NCBI GenBank assembly: GCA_033032865.1
Contig: JAWHQI010000051.1
Location: 11,550,001-11,614,000 of the forward strand
Direction of reading: 5' to 3'
Source: Dactylorhiza incarnata
Lineage: Eukaryota; Streptophyta; Magnoliopsida; Asparagales; Orchidaceae
Length of the DNA: 64,000 bases
Below the pieces are notes generated by a model. That model did not search any database and was not told the DNA's origin. It was given only the letters and a program-made list of their open reading frames with translations. Positions 19,356 through 31,767 of the stretch are shown here, piece by piece. The position numbers and the translations under genes are program-made. Within the stretch, counting starts at the first letter, position 1. Every line of letters starts with the position of its first letter.

Positions 19356-22300
19356 CTCTAGCGGACTTGGGAGCTAGCATCAACTTGATGCCTTTCTCCC
19401 TTTTCAAAAAACTTGATTTGGGCATCCCAAGCCCGACTAAAATGAGCATCCAACTCGCGGATCGCTCGGTAAAGTACCCGATAGGGGTAGTGGAGGATGT
19501 TCTAGTCAAGGTCAACAAGTTTATCTTCCCGGTAGACTTTGTCATCCTGGACATAGAGGAGGACGATGAGGTGCCTATCATTCTCGGTCGCCCATTCCTC
19601 GTAACCTCCCGCGCGTTAATCGATGTTAGTAACGGTCGCCTCCTCCTTCGGGTTGGAGACGATGAAGTTACTTTGCATATCAACCCCTCCAAGCGGAACT
19701 CACTATCGAATGATGATTCCTGCTTTAATTTGGAATCCGCGTTTGAGGATGAGTGTTCTTCTCTTTCGGAATTGTTATCTTTAATGATAAATGATTCGGA
19801 TCTGGCAAATCAACCTCCTTTAGATGAATTGCCGCCAGATTTGCCCTTCGAGCCTTTCGATTCGAAAGAGTTAAAAATCTCCACATCCTATGAAGAACCC
19901 CCGGTCTTGGAGCTTAAGCAACTCCCCCACCATTTAAAATATGTTTTTCTAACCGCGAACTTAAAACTTCCGGTTATAATATCATCTACTTTAACCGATT
20001 CGGAAACATCCAAATTGGTTGAGGTTTTGTCTAAACATCGTCGTGCAATTACATGGCAAATTTCTGATATCAGGGGAATTAACCCCTCATTCTGCTCCCA
20101 CAAAATTTTTCTCGAAGAAAACCCCCGCAAAACTATTCAGCCTCAGCGACGACTTAACCCGAACATGCGGGAAGTCGTTAAAACTGAAATTATTAAAATC
20201 CTCGATGCGGGGATTATCTATCCTATATCTGACAGTACATGGGTAAGTCCCATACAAGTCATCCCTAAAAAAGGTTGTATAACGGTCGTGGAAAACATAA
20301 ATAACGAATTAATCCCAACTCGTACTGTTATGGGTTGGAGGGTGTGCATCGATTACAGAAAACTAAATGATGCCACCAGAAAAGACCACTTCCCGTTGTC
20401 GTTTATTGATCAAATCCTGGAGCGTCCCTTAGGTCATATTTTCTATTGCTTTTTTGATGGTCTCTCGGGATTTTTCCAAATCCCTATTTCCCCCATGGAC
20501 CAAGAAAAAACAACTTTTACTTGCCCTTTCGGCACCTTGGCATATCGAAGGATGCCGTTTGGCCTCTACAACGCGCCAGCTACATTCCAATGATGTATGC
20601 TGGAAATATTCGGCGAGCTTGTAGAAGATATAATGGAAGTCTTCATGGATGACTTCTCCGTCTTTGGAAGCTCTTTTTCAAATTGTCTAAAAAATTTAGA
20701 TAGAATCCTCCACCGGTGCGAAGAGACGAACTTAGTTTTAAACTGGGAGAAATGCAACTTTATGGTCCGAGAGGGTTTAGTCCTCGGCCATAAAATTTCT
20801 TCCAAGGGGATGGAGGTCGATAAGGCCAAAGTTGCCATAATTGAACAACTTCCTGCTCTTTCGAACGTAAAATCTATTCGAAGTTTTCTCGGCCACGCAG
20901 GTTTTTATCGGCAGTTTATTCAAGATTTTTCAAAAATAACCAAACCGCTAACTCAACTCCTGGAAAAGGATTCCCCATTTATTTTTGACACGGCCTGCGT
21001 AGAGGCATTTAATTTTATAAAAAAGCAACTTATCAATTCTCCAATTCTGGTGGCGCCAGATTGGTCCCTTCCGTTCGAGATTATGTGCGACGCGAGTGAT
21101 ATAGCGGTAGGAGTCGTCTTAGGCCAATGCGTAAATAAATATTTTCATCCAATATATTATGCTTCTTGCATGCTCACAGCTGCACAGGCTAACTATACAA
21201 TGACGGAAAAGGAACTTCTTGTCGTCGTCTTTGCTTTTGATAAATTCAGGCCTTACGTAACACTTTCACACGTAATCGTTTTCACTGATCACTCCGCCCT
21301 AAAATATCTTTTGGCCAAAGTTGATGCCAAACCCCGCTTGCTTCGATGGATCCTCCTTTTACAGGAATTTGACTTATAGATCCGGGATAAGAAGGGGGCT
21401 GAAAATTTAGCAGTCGACCACCTCTCACGTTTAGAACAACCCTTCGCAGAAGCGCTTGTCGAACCCGAAATAGACGATCGATATCCTGAAAAGCGCCTTT
21501 TAATTTTAAATAAAATAAAAACTTCTTCCACCCCTTGGTTCGCAGATTATGCAAACTATCTAGTCGCGCGGGTCCTTCCAAAAGATTTTTCGACTCAGCA
21601 AAAGAAGAAATTCTTTTCTGATTTGAAAAACTACTTTTGGGAGGACCCCTTTCTCTTTCGAGTCTGCGCAGACCAAGTGGTACGAAGATGTGTTTTAAGC
21701 GAGGAGGGTGCGCAAATTTTGCGACACTGCCATGAGGGGCTGGCTGGAGGGCATTATCAAGCCAACCAGACCGCGCGGAAAGCATTAGAGTCGGGCTTTT
21801 ATTGGCCCACTCTCTTTAAAGATGCTTACAATTTTGTAAGTAAATGTGATAGCTGCCAGCAGTCGGGTAACATCTCTCGTCGTGACGAGAAGCCCCAAAA
21901 CCTTTTTCTCAAGTGCGAAATCTTCGATCTGTGGGGCATAGATTTTGTAGGCCCCCTACCTTCTTCTTTTAATAATCGTTATATTTTAGTGGCGGTTGAC
22001 TACGTATCTAGGTGTGCGGAAGTGCAAGCTCTGCCCACCAATGATGCGCGAGTCGTCATCCATTTTCTAAAAAAATTATTTTCTCGCTTTGGCACACCCC
22101 GTGCAATAGTAAGTGATAGGGGTACGCACTTCTACAATGCCCAGTTTAAAAAAAATTTATCTAAATATGGCGTCACGCATAAGCTCGCCACCGCCTATCA
22201 CCCCCAAACGAGCGGCCAAGTAGAGGTAGTAAATCGCGAGATTAAACGCATTTTGGAGAAAACCGTTTCTTTAAATAGGAAAGATTGGTCCGTCAAACTC

Positions 22301-22819
22301 GACGACACATTGTGGGCATATCGTACGTCATACAAGACCGTTATCGGTTGTACGCCCTATTATTTAGTCTACGGCAAAGCATGCCATTTACCTATAGAGT
22401 TAGAGCACCGCGCTTTTTGGGCCTTAAAATTTTTAAATCTCGATTCGAACTTAGCCTCCGAGAATAGGAAATTCCAACTAAATGAACTCGATGAATGGCG
22501 TGTGAACGCTTATGAGAGTAATAAATTTTATAAGGAGCGTTCTAAGTTCTACCATGATCACAAAATAAAATTTCCCAAAACATTTGCGCTGGGCGATCTT
22601 GTCCTTCTTTATAATTCACGCCTTCGTCTTTTTCCTGGTAAGTTGAAATCCCGATGGTCCGGCCCCTTTAAGGTTAAAGAGGTTTAGCCGTATGGAACCG
22701 TTCTTATCTCTCACCCCGAAAGAGGCGAATTTAAAGTAAATGGGCATCGTTTAAAACATTATCTTGCGGGCGATCCAGTGGACGAAAATACCGAATCCTT
22801 AACCCTCCCCAACTTATAA
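19325..22819 (+). pseudogene. pol: E4 pol (protease, RT, RNase H, integrase), with in-frame stops
   Basis: Domains in order: protease ALADLGASINLMPFSLF (19355); RT with VCIDYRKLNDATRKDHFPL (20343), FFDGLSGFFQIPI, RRMPFGLYNAPATFQ and catalytic FMDDFSVFG (20644); RNase H with [13 protein letters not shown] (21082) and [10 protein letters not shown] (21285); integrase zinc region [11 protein letters not shown]...CDSCQQ; catalytic D, D, E in GIDFVGPLP (21939), SDRGTHF (22113) and [10 protein letters not shown] (22218). The order PR-RT-RH-IN defines Ty3. One frame is interrupted by TGA at 20591, TAG at 21377 and TAG at 22685. The first and last look like C-to-T changes of CGA and CAG. The frame ends at TAA 22817-22819. 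The element cannot make its own enzymes. Confidence 0.93.
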
Positions 22820-24423
22820 TCTCACCACGCCAAATGCGTCAAGCTACGTGATGGTAAACAAAGCGCTCGTGGGAGGCACCCCATATTTATCTAATATTTT
22901 ATTATGTTTTGTTCTCTTACATGTTTTTTTGCAGGGTTTTGCTTGGCCCCGCCAGTTTTCATTCAGGGAAGCTTTTTGCTCTCTCTATCTTTTTCGTACA
23001 TACTACATCTTTTATTTTCTCTTCTTCATACTTACATTACAATATTGGGGACAATGTTGGGTTTTAAGTATGGGGGTGTTTTATTATGTTTATTTAAACA
23101 AAAACTTAAAAATTATTCAAAAAAATTTAAAAAAAGAACAAAACTATAAAAAAAACCTGTTTTATTCTGCATTGTGCTTACTTTTGTAAATATGCTTAAA
23201 CAAAAACTTCAAAAATCCAAAAAAAAATTTAAAACTACAAAAAAAAAATTTGAACAAATCACAAAAAATTGCAAAAAAAACTTGTTTTCCCTTTTTTACT
23301 TTGTCATAGTACAAAACAAAAACAAAAATTCAAAAAAAAATTGCAAAACCCCAAAATATTTCAAAAATTTATATATATAAGTATATAGTAGTTGAAAAAC
23401 AAAGAAAACACAAAAAAATAATAAAACACAACTTTACTTTTATTCTTAAAGCATTTAGTTTCGAGAGTATATGTTTGTGGATTTTCATAATCGCTAGTTT
23501 TACTATTTGTTTGTTTATCTAAGATCGATAGATTTAAACGTTCGGGGTTAAGTTTTAAAAAATTTCTTGTGTTTTTAATTTAAATAGAGGCTTTATTTTC
23601 AAGCACAACTTCTACTAGCTAAAATAGAGACATGTGTATTATGTTGGCAAAACAACTTTAAACTGCAATTATCCCTACTTTATGTCTTTAGGAATCTAGG
23701 AATATTCAAATGACTAAGGTTGCTCTCAAAACTTTTTTTTATTATTCTAGAATTTCTCTTGAAAACCCCTTGTATACACCAATTTAGCATGACAAATAAA
23801 AAACTAAAAGAAGAAAAAGATCTTAAGTCAATGGGAATAAGAGTTCATTCTGTAAACATAGGCACCCAATTAATTATTTAAAAGATCTTATGTCAATGGG
23901 AATAAGACTTCGTTCTGTAAACATAGGCATTGGGTTAATAAAAATGAATTAGTTTTCCCTCACGGGGATACCACAAAATCTAAAATGAAGGGGTGGACGA
24001 ATAAAAACCATCACCCCTAAATACTCATCTTTTTGCCAAGGCTTTTTACCCCCTTTTCCCTTAGCCAGATTATTGTTTCTAGTTCTAATTCAAAAAATCA
24101 ATTGAGAGCATAATTAGTAACTTATATTTATCCTTCATGTTTCTTTAAACAAAGGTTATTATAATTTCGATCTAATCTCGTTTACTAATGATTGCAATTT
24201 TGTTTGCTATTTGGTTAATTAATAAGTCTTTTGGCTAGGACATTTCTTTCTACTTAAATCATTTGCATAATTTAGGACTTAACTCTTATTACTCCGAATT
24301 TTTATTTTTCAGTCTCTTATGATTAAAATAAAACGATAGCTAAAAATTAGAACTTATGTTAATCCCGTATAGATCTCTCTTACTTTTGCTCTGGAATAGC
24401 AAAAGCTTAAGTATGGGGGTATT
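22820..24423 (+). other. E4 3' region: conserved motif, A-rich stretch, polypurine tracts
   Basis: No gene is recognisable. At 22846-22884 lies GGTAAACAAAGCGCTCGTGG and GAGGCACCCCAT, a motif also found after the ORF in E6 and E7. A polypurine tract AAGTATGGGGGTG occurs at 23066-23078 and again as AAGTATGGGGGTATT at 24409-24423, directly before the LTR. The stretch 23095-23430 is extremely A-rich. A 49-bp direct duplication (AAAGATCTTAAGTCAATGGG type) starts at 23816 and 23881. Confidence 0.85.
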
Positions 24424-26995
24424 TGATGAGTAGTAAAATATATGTATTTTTAGTATAGTTATTAGTATAGTTTTAATTAATATTGTAAATTTTCTATGTA
24501 AATTAATAAATAAATTGCTTCTTTTCATTATTTCCTTGCTAACTTAGTTTTATTTTTGTTTTTGCAAATTTTGGCAATTTTTGTCAAGTCACGCCCCTGA
24601 GTCACGCCCGTGACAACAAGTCACGCCCGTGACCCAAGGGCGTGTAATTTTGAAATGCCAAACTTCTCAATCTGTGTTCGACAAAAATCGAGCTGCGCTC
24701 GACGAACTCTCTCCATCTCAGCGTTCGACGAAAGGCTCTTGGCGTTCGACGAACTCTCTACATCTCAGCGTTCAACGAAAGGCTCTCAGCATTCGATGAA
24801 CTCTCTCCGTCTCAGCGTTCGACGAAAGGCTCTCAGCGTTCGACGAACTCTCTCCGTCTCAGCATTCGACGAACGGCGCTTTGCGTTCGACGAACTCTCT
24901 CCGTCTCAGCATTCGACGAACGGCGCTCTGCGTTCGATGAACAATCCACTTCAAGCGTTCGACGAACAGCGCTCTGCGTTCGACAAACTCTCTCCGCCCA
25001 GGCGTTCGAAGAATCCAGGGCACACGCCAGCCGTCACGCCCCAGTTAAAGCAGATGCGTGCCGCCCACTGTCACGCCTGTGACACTTCAATTCACGCCCG
25101 TGTGCAACCATGTTTGACGGCTAAACCTTCCAGAAGACGGCGGATGTGACCCCTAAAGCACGCACAAATGTCACGCCCTAAGTCACGGCCGTGACACACA
25201 AGGCATGCCCGTGACCTAGGGCGTGTAAAAATAAAATTTGGCGTATAAATAGAGGGGCTCGGCTGAAGGAAATTTCATCCAAATTTTGAGTGTTTTTAAT
25301 GTTTTTCTGAGTTCTTTGAGTGACTGTGAGTTTTCTTTATGCAATTTAGTTTGTGTTCGTTTGTAATTTTCGCCTTTTTTGTCTAGTTGTAATGCTTATT
25401 TTAGAAATAAAATGTTGTTTTCTCATTTGGATCATCTTCCTTTTTTATTTAGGTTAGTGTGTGTGTGTGTATGAGAATAGTTTTATTGCTTTCATAACTT
25501 AGTTTATTGCTTTCATAATTTAGGTTTATTGCTTTCATAAAAATAGTTATCGCTTTCTTTAACGCTTTATTTATCGCTTTCGTTTAAACGCTTTCTTTCG
25601 ATTCAGTCCTTTTATTACAAATAGAGTGCGTGCGTATATGAGATAGTATTTTTCTTTTTTGTAACTTTGCTTTATTTCAGTCCTTATATAACTGTTTATA
25701 CCACCCCCATCTTGAATAAGAGGCTAATTTCCTTTAGCTCTTATTTAAGATGGTTGGGACGGATATTATTTATGCACCTTTATAGGTCTTTTCATTTCTA
25801 TACCACCCCCGTCCTGGATAAGAGGCTAAGAACTTTTTAGCGCTTGTTTAAGACGGTTGGGACGGATACTATTACTGCTTTTATATAAGTCTTTTTATTT
25901 TTCTTTTTATCCGCTTATATCCGCTTAAATAATTAAACATGTATTTTCCAACTATTAATGCCGTCTCCATTCCGACGAGTGCCTAATTTCTTTTAGCACA
26001 CGATGTCGAAGAGCATTGGGACCCAAAAATAGTTTTTTCTAAAAATTAAAACATCTCTTTCTAAAATAATTAACGCTTAAGGTTTACCCGAGAATAACGT
26101 TGAGTGGAGCCACATAATCGATGTGTGGTTTTCATTTCCGTCTCCGTACACTAGTTAGTCGAGAGGCTCGTGCATACGGACTGATCGCTCATGGGTAAAG
26201 AGAAGTGCGATCTACCCTCAAGAGAGGATGAGGTAAGTCTCCCGAATTGGAAGTAAAAACCCAATAGCGGGGTTCACAACATAAAGCGAGTATTAAGAAG
26301 ATTCTATTATAGAGCGAGAGTTCGGTCGAATATTCATAATCTCAGGTGGGCGTACCCTCGAGAGAGGAGCATTCATAATTATGGAACCTCCACGGCCAAT
26401 CCGTTTTAACGTTTTGAAAAGTCATCATAATTCAAAAAATCATTTTATTTCTAAAAAAAGACTAATTTTGTTTCAAGGTAATTCGACATCGGGCGCTATT
26501 ATTATCATCGTTTAGAACTCTAGTTATACGCTTATTATCGTTTTCTTTTAAAAACCCACACTAAAAACTTATTCTGATAAAATAATAGTTCGTTCCTCAA
26601 AGTACTATAATCAACATGATCCGCGGAAATATACGACCTCGATATTTTCTAAAACAAAATATCTTGTATTACTCACGATAAGGTATACTTGCCTTTATTA
26701 TATAGCTAATTTGGATTAAAATTTAAACAAACACTTTTCAAATCCGAAACTTGCAAAACTCTCCTTTGCTATTTTAAAAATCAATAAAATTCGGCGTTGT
26801 AGTCAGGGTGTAATCGTCAATATTTTGAAAGAAGAAAAAGACCGTTACTTCTATATTTCGATAGGATAACGGTTAGTTTCACAAAGTAGGAATACTTGCG
26901 AAACTCTTTGAAAACACCCGCCTAACTCTAATCTCGTCATATAAAGGTTACGAAAATCAAATTAATTAAAAAGAAAAATCCAAATCAAATCATCA
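24424..26995 (+). repeat. E4 3' LTR (2572 bp)
   Basis: It has the same ends as the 5' LTR (TGATGAGTAG...AAATCATCA). It contains the TTCGACGAA array (24678-25012), GTCACG palindromes and TATAAATAG (25244). It differs from the 5' LTR by substitutions, a shorter GT tract and about 60 extra bases near 26915-26975. Confidence 0.93.
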
Positions 26996-27140
26996 ATGGT
27001 GTTGATTATGATGAGACATTTTCCCGTGTTGTCATGGTCAAGACCATCAGAATTCTACTTGCTATTGTTGCATATTATGACTATGAGATCTGGAAAATGG
27101 ATGTCAAAACGGCTTTCCTTAATGGAAACCTCCTTGAGGA
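26996..27140 (+). pseudogene. pol: E3 RT fragment, second visible piece
   Basis: It begins with the duplicated ATGGT and reads VDYDETFSRVVMVKTIRILL, then [17 protein letters not shown]. This is the copia RT motif block that follows directly on the residues ending at 14776. E5 interrupts it after the codons for LLEE; the next residues appear at 54040. Confidence 0.93.
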
Positions 27141-30111
27141 TGTAACATCACCCAAACAACTAGACCCCCTAATTTGGTTTTGTCATGACTAGGTCATGAC
27201 AAAACCATAGGAAGAGCTTAAGACCATGTGAGCTTGGATGAGAAGGAGAAATCCCAGTGGTCTGCATATAGCAGTTTTCATATACCTAGCCTAGGGTTAG
27301 ACTTTAGGGCCTTTCCATGAACTTTGACTCCACAATAGTATCCCTAACCCATTATGGGTCTCCTTGGAGCCTAAGCCACCCATTGGGCTCAACCCAATTG
27401 GTCAATTTGACCAAAGTCAACCTTGTACTAAATTAGGTCAAAATAACCCATTTCCCCCAAATTAAACCCAATCCATTTGGCTAGACCCAATTGAGGTGGT
27501 CCACCACCAAATGGGATTGAGTGTTGCTGATAAGACCATTTAATTTTAGGAAATCGGCCAGGAGAGAAAGAGCTTAATTTGGAAGAGAGAGAGAGAAGGG
27601 GGAGTTAATGGAGAGGAAGAGGAAACCTTCCATCTCCTCCAATAATGGGACCATTCATCTCCCCTTGGGGAGAGGAGAAGTTTTCAACCATTCCCCAGCC
27701 ACATTGATGTCCAAATTCACTCCCCCAAGTGTAACCGAAATCTTCACTAATGGCCATTAATGGCAATCCGAGTAACTCCTCCCCCTTAACCTCAATTGAC
27801 CCTTTTAACATCTTCAGAGGTTGGAAAGGAGTGAAACCCCCCTCTTCCCCGAAGAAATCGAGCACCGGAAGTTAGGATTGACATGGCGTCGAATGCTCCA
27901 CCTCCAGCCATGGCGACTCACCGGAATACGCGCCACCAAGCCCCCACACAGGTACGATCCGCCTCTTCTCCCTTAGTGCTAGATCTAATTGTAATTTGGG
28001 GCTTGATCCGTGCTCAATTGGGCTCGGATCGAGCTCCCGAAAGGGCTCATTTCGAGCTCTCTCTCCCCTCCTCTAAACACTGATTCCGACCACCTCCAGC
28101 CGGCCAACCACCCCCTATCGCCGGCTACCACCTCAACGGAGGTGGTGGTGGCATTGGCTGGCCGAAAAGCAGCACAGGTGGCCGGGAAATCATCCCACAA
28201 AGAAGCCCAAGACGGGATGTCGCGCGCCATCCATCCAACGGGGACGATGACAAAGAACCGTCAGATTTGTCATGATCAGCAAGATTCCCGTGATTATGTT
28301 ATATGTTATAATGTTATTTCATTTTGAATCCGGAGTAAATGTTCATTCTTATTTAATTAATTCGTCGGTCTGAGTAGAAGAAATTCACCGAACTAATAGT
28401 TGAGTTCGTCGAACAAAACCCGGAGTTAGTCGAATGGAATTCATTCGCCGAACACACTCAGGTGTTCGTCAAACTGATTGTTGAGTCCGTCGAACCGACC
28501 CCGGGGTTCGTCGAATAGAATTAATTCACCGAAATAATAGTTGAGTTCGTCGAACCCGGAGTTCGTCGAACGGCGTTAGTTCGCTGAACTAAAAGTAATT
28601 CGTCGAACGAAATTAATTCGTCAAACGATGATTAGATTTTGTCGAACGCACTAAAGCATGGCGTTCGTCGAACGCAGAATAGAATTCGTCGAACGTAGAT
28701 TGGATTTCGTCAAACGGAGAGACTGGTATTTTATAATAATTATTTTCTTACTACTGGCTGTAGTTAGAAATAATTATAGAAAATACTTAGGGCCCTCTAC
28801 AGAAAAAGTGGTCAACACCAAAGTTGTAGCCCTTGGAGTCTAGTTTATTTTAAAATTCTATTCACCCCAAAAGAAGTTTTGTAGCTCCCTGTAGGTCCAT
28901 TTTGGTGGGACTGGTCCCTTGTGTAGGACAGCCACCATTCCTTGAATAACTTTTGATTCGTTTATGGGATTGACTTGATAATTGAAACCTAGGCTAATTA
29001 CACCCACTCACACATCATACCCAAAGATGGGAATTTTAGAAGAACCTTTTTCTAAGGATTTTGTACAAATTTCATAAATTAAACATTAATTATTTATTAG
29101 GTCAAATGACCTCCAATGCCCTCCAAATTTTGGTGGGTACTTCTTAGGGTTATCACATGACCCTGGTAAAAATATCAGCCCATTTGGGACTGATTTGGTT
29201 GGGTTATTTGTCAACCCAAGTTAGGTCAAATTGGGTCAAAGTTAGGGCATGGTGTTTATGTTGGGGTATGGTGGTCAGAACTCATCACCATGAGTTGAAG
29301 CCTTAGCCTCTGGTTTAGGATCACCTAAAACACCTTCATGAGTAAGATGGGGTGGTGTAGAGGTGTATATGCCATAGGACCCTAGTTTTAACCTTAGGGT
29401 TGCTCCTTGATCCTTGTGAAGGTCATGGGGGCAATGTTCTTGAATGGTCATGGAACTTGGTGGATAAGTTAATGGGATGTAGTTAGGCCCTTGGTAATTT
29501 TATAAGAATTTTAGGAGCAATTATCCCCTTGAAATAGGTCATAATCCCTTTAGGTAAACTTCTTTTAAGAGATACTTACATGCACAAATGATCTTGGATG
29601 AAGATGAAATCTTGGTGGTGCCTTTATAATCATAATATTGACCCCTGGTAATTTTTGTATAATTTATTTAATGATTTAACTAGTACTTCATTTACAAGGC
29701 ACCTATTTTGTCTTAATCTTAGGAAATATAATTAAGGGTCCTAAACTCTCTGGAAAAAAATGTGCAACTTGGTGATAGGACATTTAAGACCTCTGGGAAG
29801 CTCTGTGAATTTTTGTAGAATTTTTGGAGATTATTATCAGTAGGCTACTTCACAACATGTGCAAATTAGGAATTAATTAGATTAATTATTTCAGTGAGGA
29901 AATGATTCCCATAAATTGTGAAACTCTATAATTAAGCTTTTCTGGACATAATAGAAGTCTGGAAATTTTTCTATAATTTTGGCAAAAGTATATTTGGTAG
30001 TTCCTTAATAAATCTTCAAGTTTGGATAGAAGTTAAATATTAAAAATAGAGGACATTTCCTTACTGTAAAATTGTGATGCTCAATATTTACTGTTATTTA
30101 GGCATGATAGA
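27141..30111 (+). repeat. E5 5' LTR, first part (before E6)
   Basis: It begins TGTAACATCACCC and is collinear with 49128 onward in the 3' LTR. It contains a cluster of TTCGTCGAA motifs at 28361-28725, followed by an AT-rich TTTATAATAATTA that could be a TATA region. The rest is unremarkable non-coding DNA. Short ORFs (for example 27605-27865 minus) recur in the other LTR only because the LTRs are duplicates. Confidence 0.92.
28361..28725 (+). promoter_or_regulatory. E5 LTR palindrome cluster (TTCGTCGAA type)
   Basis: More than ten TTCGTCGAAC(G) copies and one-base variants are spaced about 20-35 bp apart. The copy in the 3' LTR is at 50330-50672. TTCGTCGAA is the reverse complement of the E4 core although the two elements belong to different Ty3 branches. 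Confidence 0.8.
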
Positions 30112-30120
30112 TGATGAGTC

Positions 30121-30163
<43 letters not shown>

Positions 30164-31656
30164 TGGACTCATTTGGGTTGATATTCTAGTGTTTGCACCA
30201 CATTTTAGGCACATTTTCATTTATATATACTATTCCATGCTAGGTGCACCATTAAGCCCATTTCGGTGTGCAATTGCATTCCTCGTTGTTGGGGGTAAGC
30301 ACATTGTGCTCCCCTTCCCTTCTTTTATGTATCCCTGTGCTGGACGTGTATTCCCAGCTAGTATATCTTGTTTGCAGGTGACCTGATCGTCCCGTTTTCC
30401 CCCAAATGTAATTTCTGTGCATATCGCACAGTCGTGCGTTTCCTTGACGCACGGTCTGCGCGGTCGTGCGTTTGTGTCTGGGAAGAAAATGGAGCGTCGG
30501 GGTTTACTCGTGCGTTTTAACATGGCGAATTCGCCCGTGCGTGAGTAAAACACACGGTCGACCTGTATCTTTGTGATTTTAGAGCGTCGGATTTTACCCG
30601 TGCGTTTGAACGCACGGGCGGCGTTGGTCGTGCGTGAACAAATCGCACGGGCGGCGCAGCATATTTTACAAGCCATATTTTATCAGTTAATATCGCACGG
30701 TCTGCGCACGATCGTGCGTTCGACCGTGCGTGACCAATTTACAGCCTATTTCCTATAAAAGCAGGAATCGAGGCAGTCAACGGAGGATCGGGAGAGGACG
30801 ACCGGGAGCGATTCGGAGAGCGGGAAATCTTTTCCTTCCTGCTGCTCTTGAGGGCTAAAGGCTTCCCCTTCATCTCTTCCACCTTCAAGGCCATTTCCGG
30901 TGATTTCCACCTCCATCCTTCCATCCGGGAGCATTAGGAAGCTTCATCCACCATTAGCTCAAGCATTCCTCGCCAAGGAGACCAAGGAAGCGCTGAAGAT
31001 CGTAGGAGCGGTGACAGCCTCCTTCGAGCCAAGCTCACCATTTGAGGGCCGAGTCCGGAGAGAGCCCGACAACCTCTCATTCCGGCCGTGAACCCAAGCC
31101 GTGACTTCTTCTTTGTGGTCCTCTCTAACCTTGAATGCTTTTACTTCATTTTGTGTTGTATGAACACGTGTTAAGCTAATCTTAAGTAGTTTTGCTTTCC
31201 TTCATATGCACTGATGTTGTGGTGGCATGAATAGCCCCTTTGTTCCTAGTGATTTTCTGTGATTTGTTGTGGGTGAAGCCACTAGCAATTGCTAGTGGTG
31301 ATGTTTTGAGAAGAGGTGTGTGCGACCCTCAACCGTCATAGTGATATCCCATCCACGCGCCTTTCGAAGCACGGCATTGCGGCCGTTGCACCCATCTCGT
31401 CGTGCGAAGCGGAGTTTTGACCCACATCTTTCTTCATTCTGCAATAGCGTAGGAAACCAAATCAAAACCCCCCGTTGTTACTTATAACTCCTTTCAACTG
31501 ATTTCCTGTTTAGAGCAAATCGTACTACCCAACTTGCAGTCCTTGAGAGATCGATACTTGGGGATAACTTCCCATTTTTATTACTTGAGCGACCGGTGCA
31601 CTGCCGTCGTATCGCATTTCGTGTCTGCTAATTAGCAGTGCCGAGATAGCGCATCA
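30112..31656 (+). repeat. E6 5' LTR (1545 bp)
   Basis: It contains an (AT)n microsatellite at 30123-30161, a GTGCGTT/AACGCAC and GCACGGGCG palindrome cluster at 30421-30735, and TATAAAA at 30754. It ends GCGCATCA. The (AT)n tract is about 20 bases longer than in the 3' LTR. Confidence 0.93.
30421..30760 (+). promoter_or_regulatory. E6 LTR promoter: GCACGG/CGTGC palindromes and TATA box
   Basis: Several hairpin-capable units occur, for example CCCGTGCGTT-TG-AACGCACGGG (about 30598-30619, 10-bp arms). Repeated GCACGGTC and TCGTGCGTT lead up to TATAAAAGCAGG at 30754. The 3' LTR copy lies at 35000-35340. Confidence 0.8.
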
Positions 31657-31662
31657 AGTTTT

Positions 31663-31680
31663 TGGCGCCGTTGTCGGGGA
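31663..31680 (+). other. E6 primer-binding site (tRNA-Asp)
   Basis: TGGCGCCGTTGTCGGGGA lies six bases after the LTR and matches the tRNA-Asp 3' end with one mismatch. Spacing and flank (CATCAAGTTTTTGGCG) are the same as in E4 and E7. Confidence 0.9.
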
Positions 31681-31767
31681 CTGCAAGCGTGTTTGATTTG
31701 TTTTTAATTGGAAATTCGTTTTAAGATATTGTATCTTTCTTCAGTATGTTATTTCTTCTTCTATATC

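Larger units (their letters stand above)
14777..26995 (+). mobile_element. E4: complete Athila-type Ty3 retrotransposon, decayed
   Basis: The boundaries are exact. LTRs of about 2.6 kb begin TGATGAGTAG and end AAATCATCA, flanked by target duplication ATGGT (14772-14776 and 26996-27000). Removal of the insert and one ATGGT rejoins the E3 RT frame. Order: LTR, tRNA-Asp primer site, gag, protease, RT, RNase H, integrase, a 1.6 kb A-rich 3' region, polypurine tract, LTR. The RT/IN sequence type, the primer site and the post-pol AAACAAAGCGCT motif indicate the Athila/Tat group. No envelope-like ORF is recognisable. Several in-frame stops are of transition type, and the LTR pair differs by indels of up to about 60 bp, so the insertion is old. 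Confidence 0.95.

Noticed and set aside
22848..23380. Short hydrophobic and lysine-rich ORFs after E4 pol, considered as envelope-like
   Set aside because: They come from T-rich and A-rich DNA, overlap in several frames, and show no signal peptide plus transmembrane plan typical of an envelope-like protein.
27605..28327. ORFs in the E5 LTR that recur at 49573-50295
   Set aside because: They are found twice only because LTRs are duplicates. Codon content is unremarkable and no domain is seen.
30111..30676. ORFs in both directions over the E6 LTR, repeated at 34688-35256
   Set aside because: They cover the palindrome cluster and TATA region. The frames are not kept in E7, so they are not genes.
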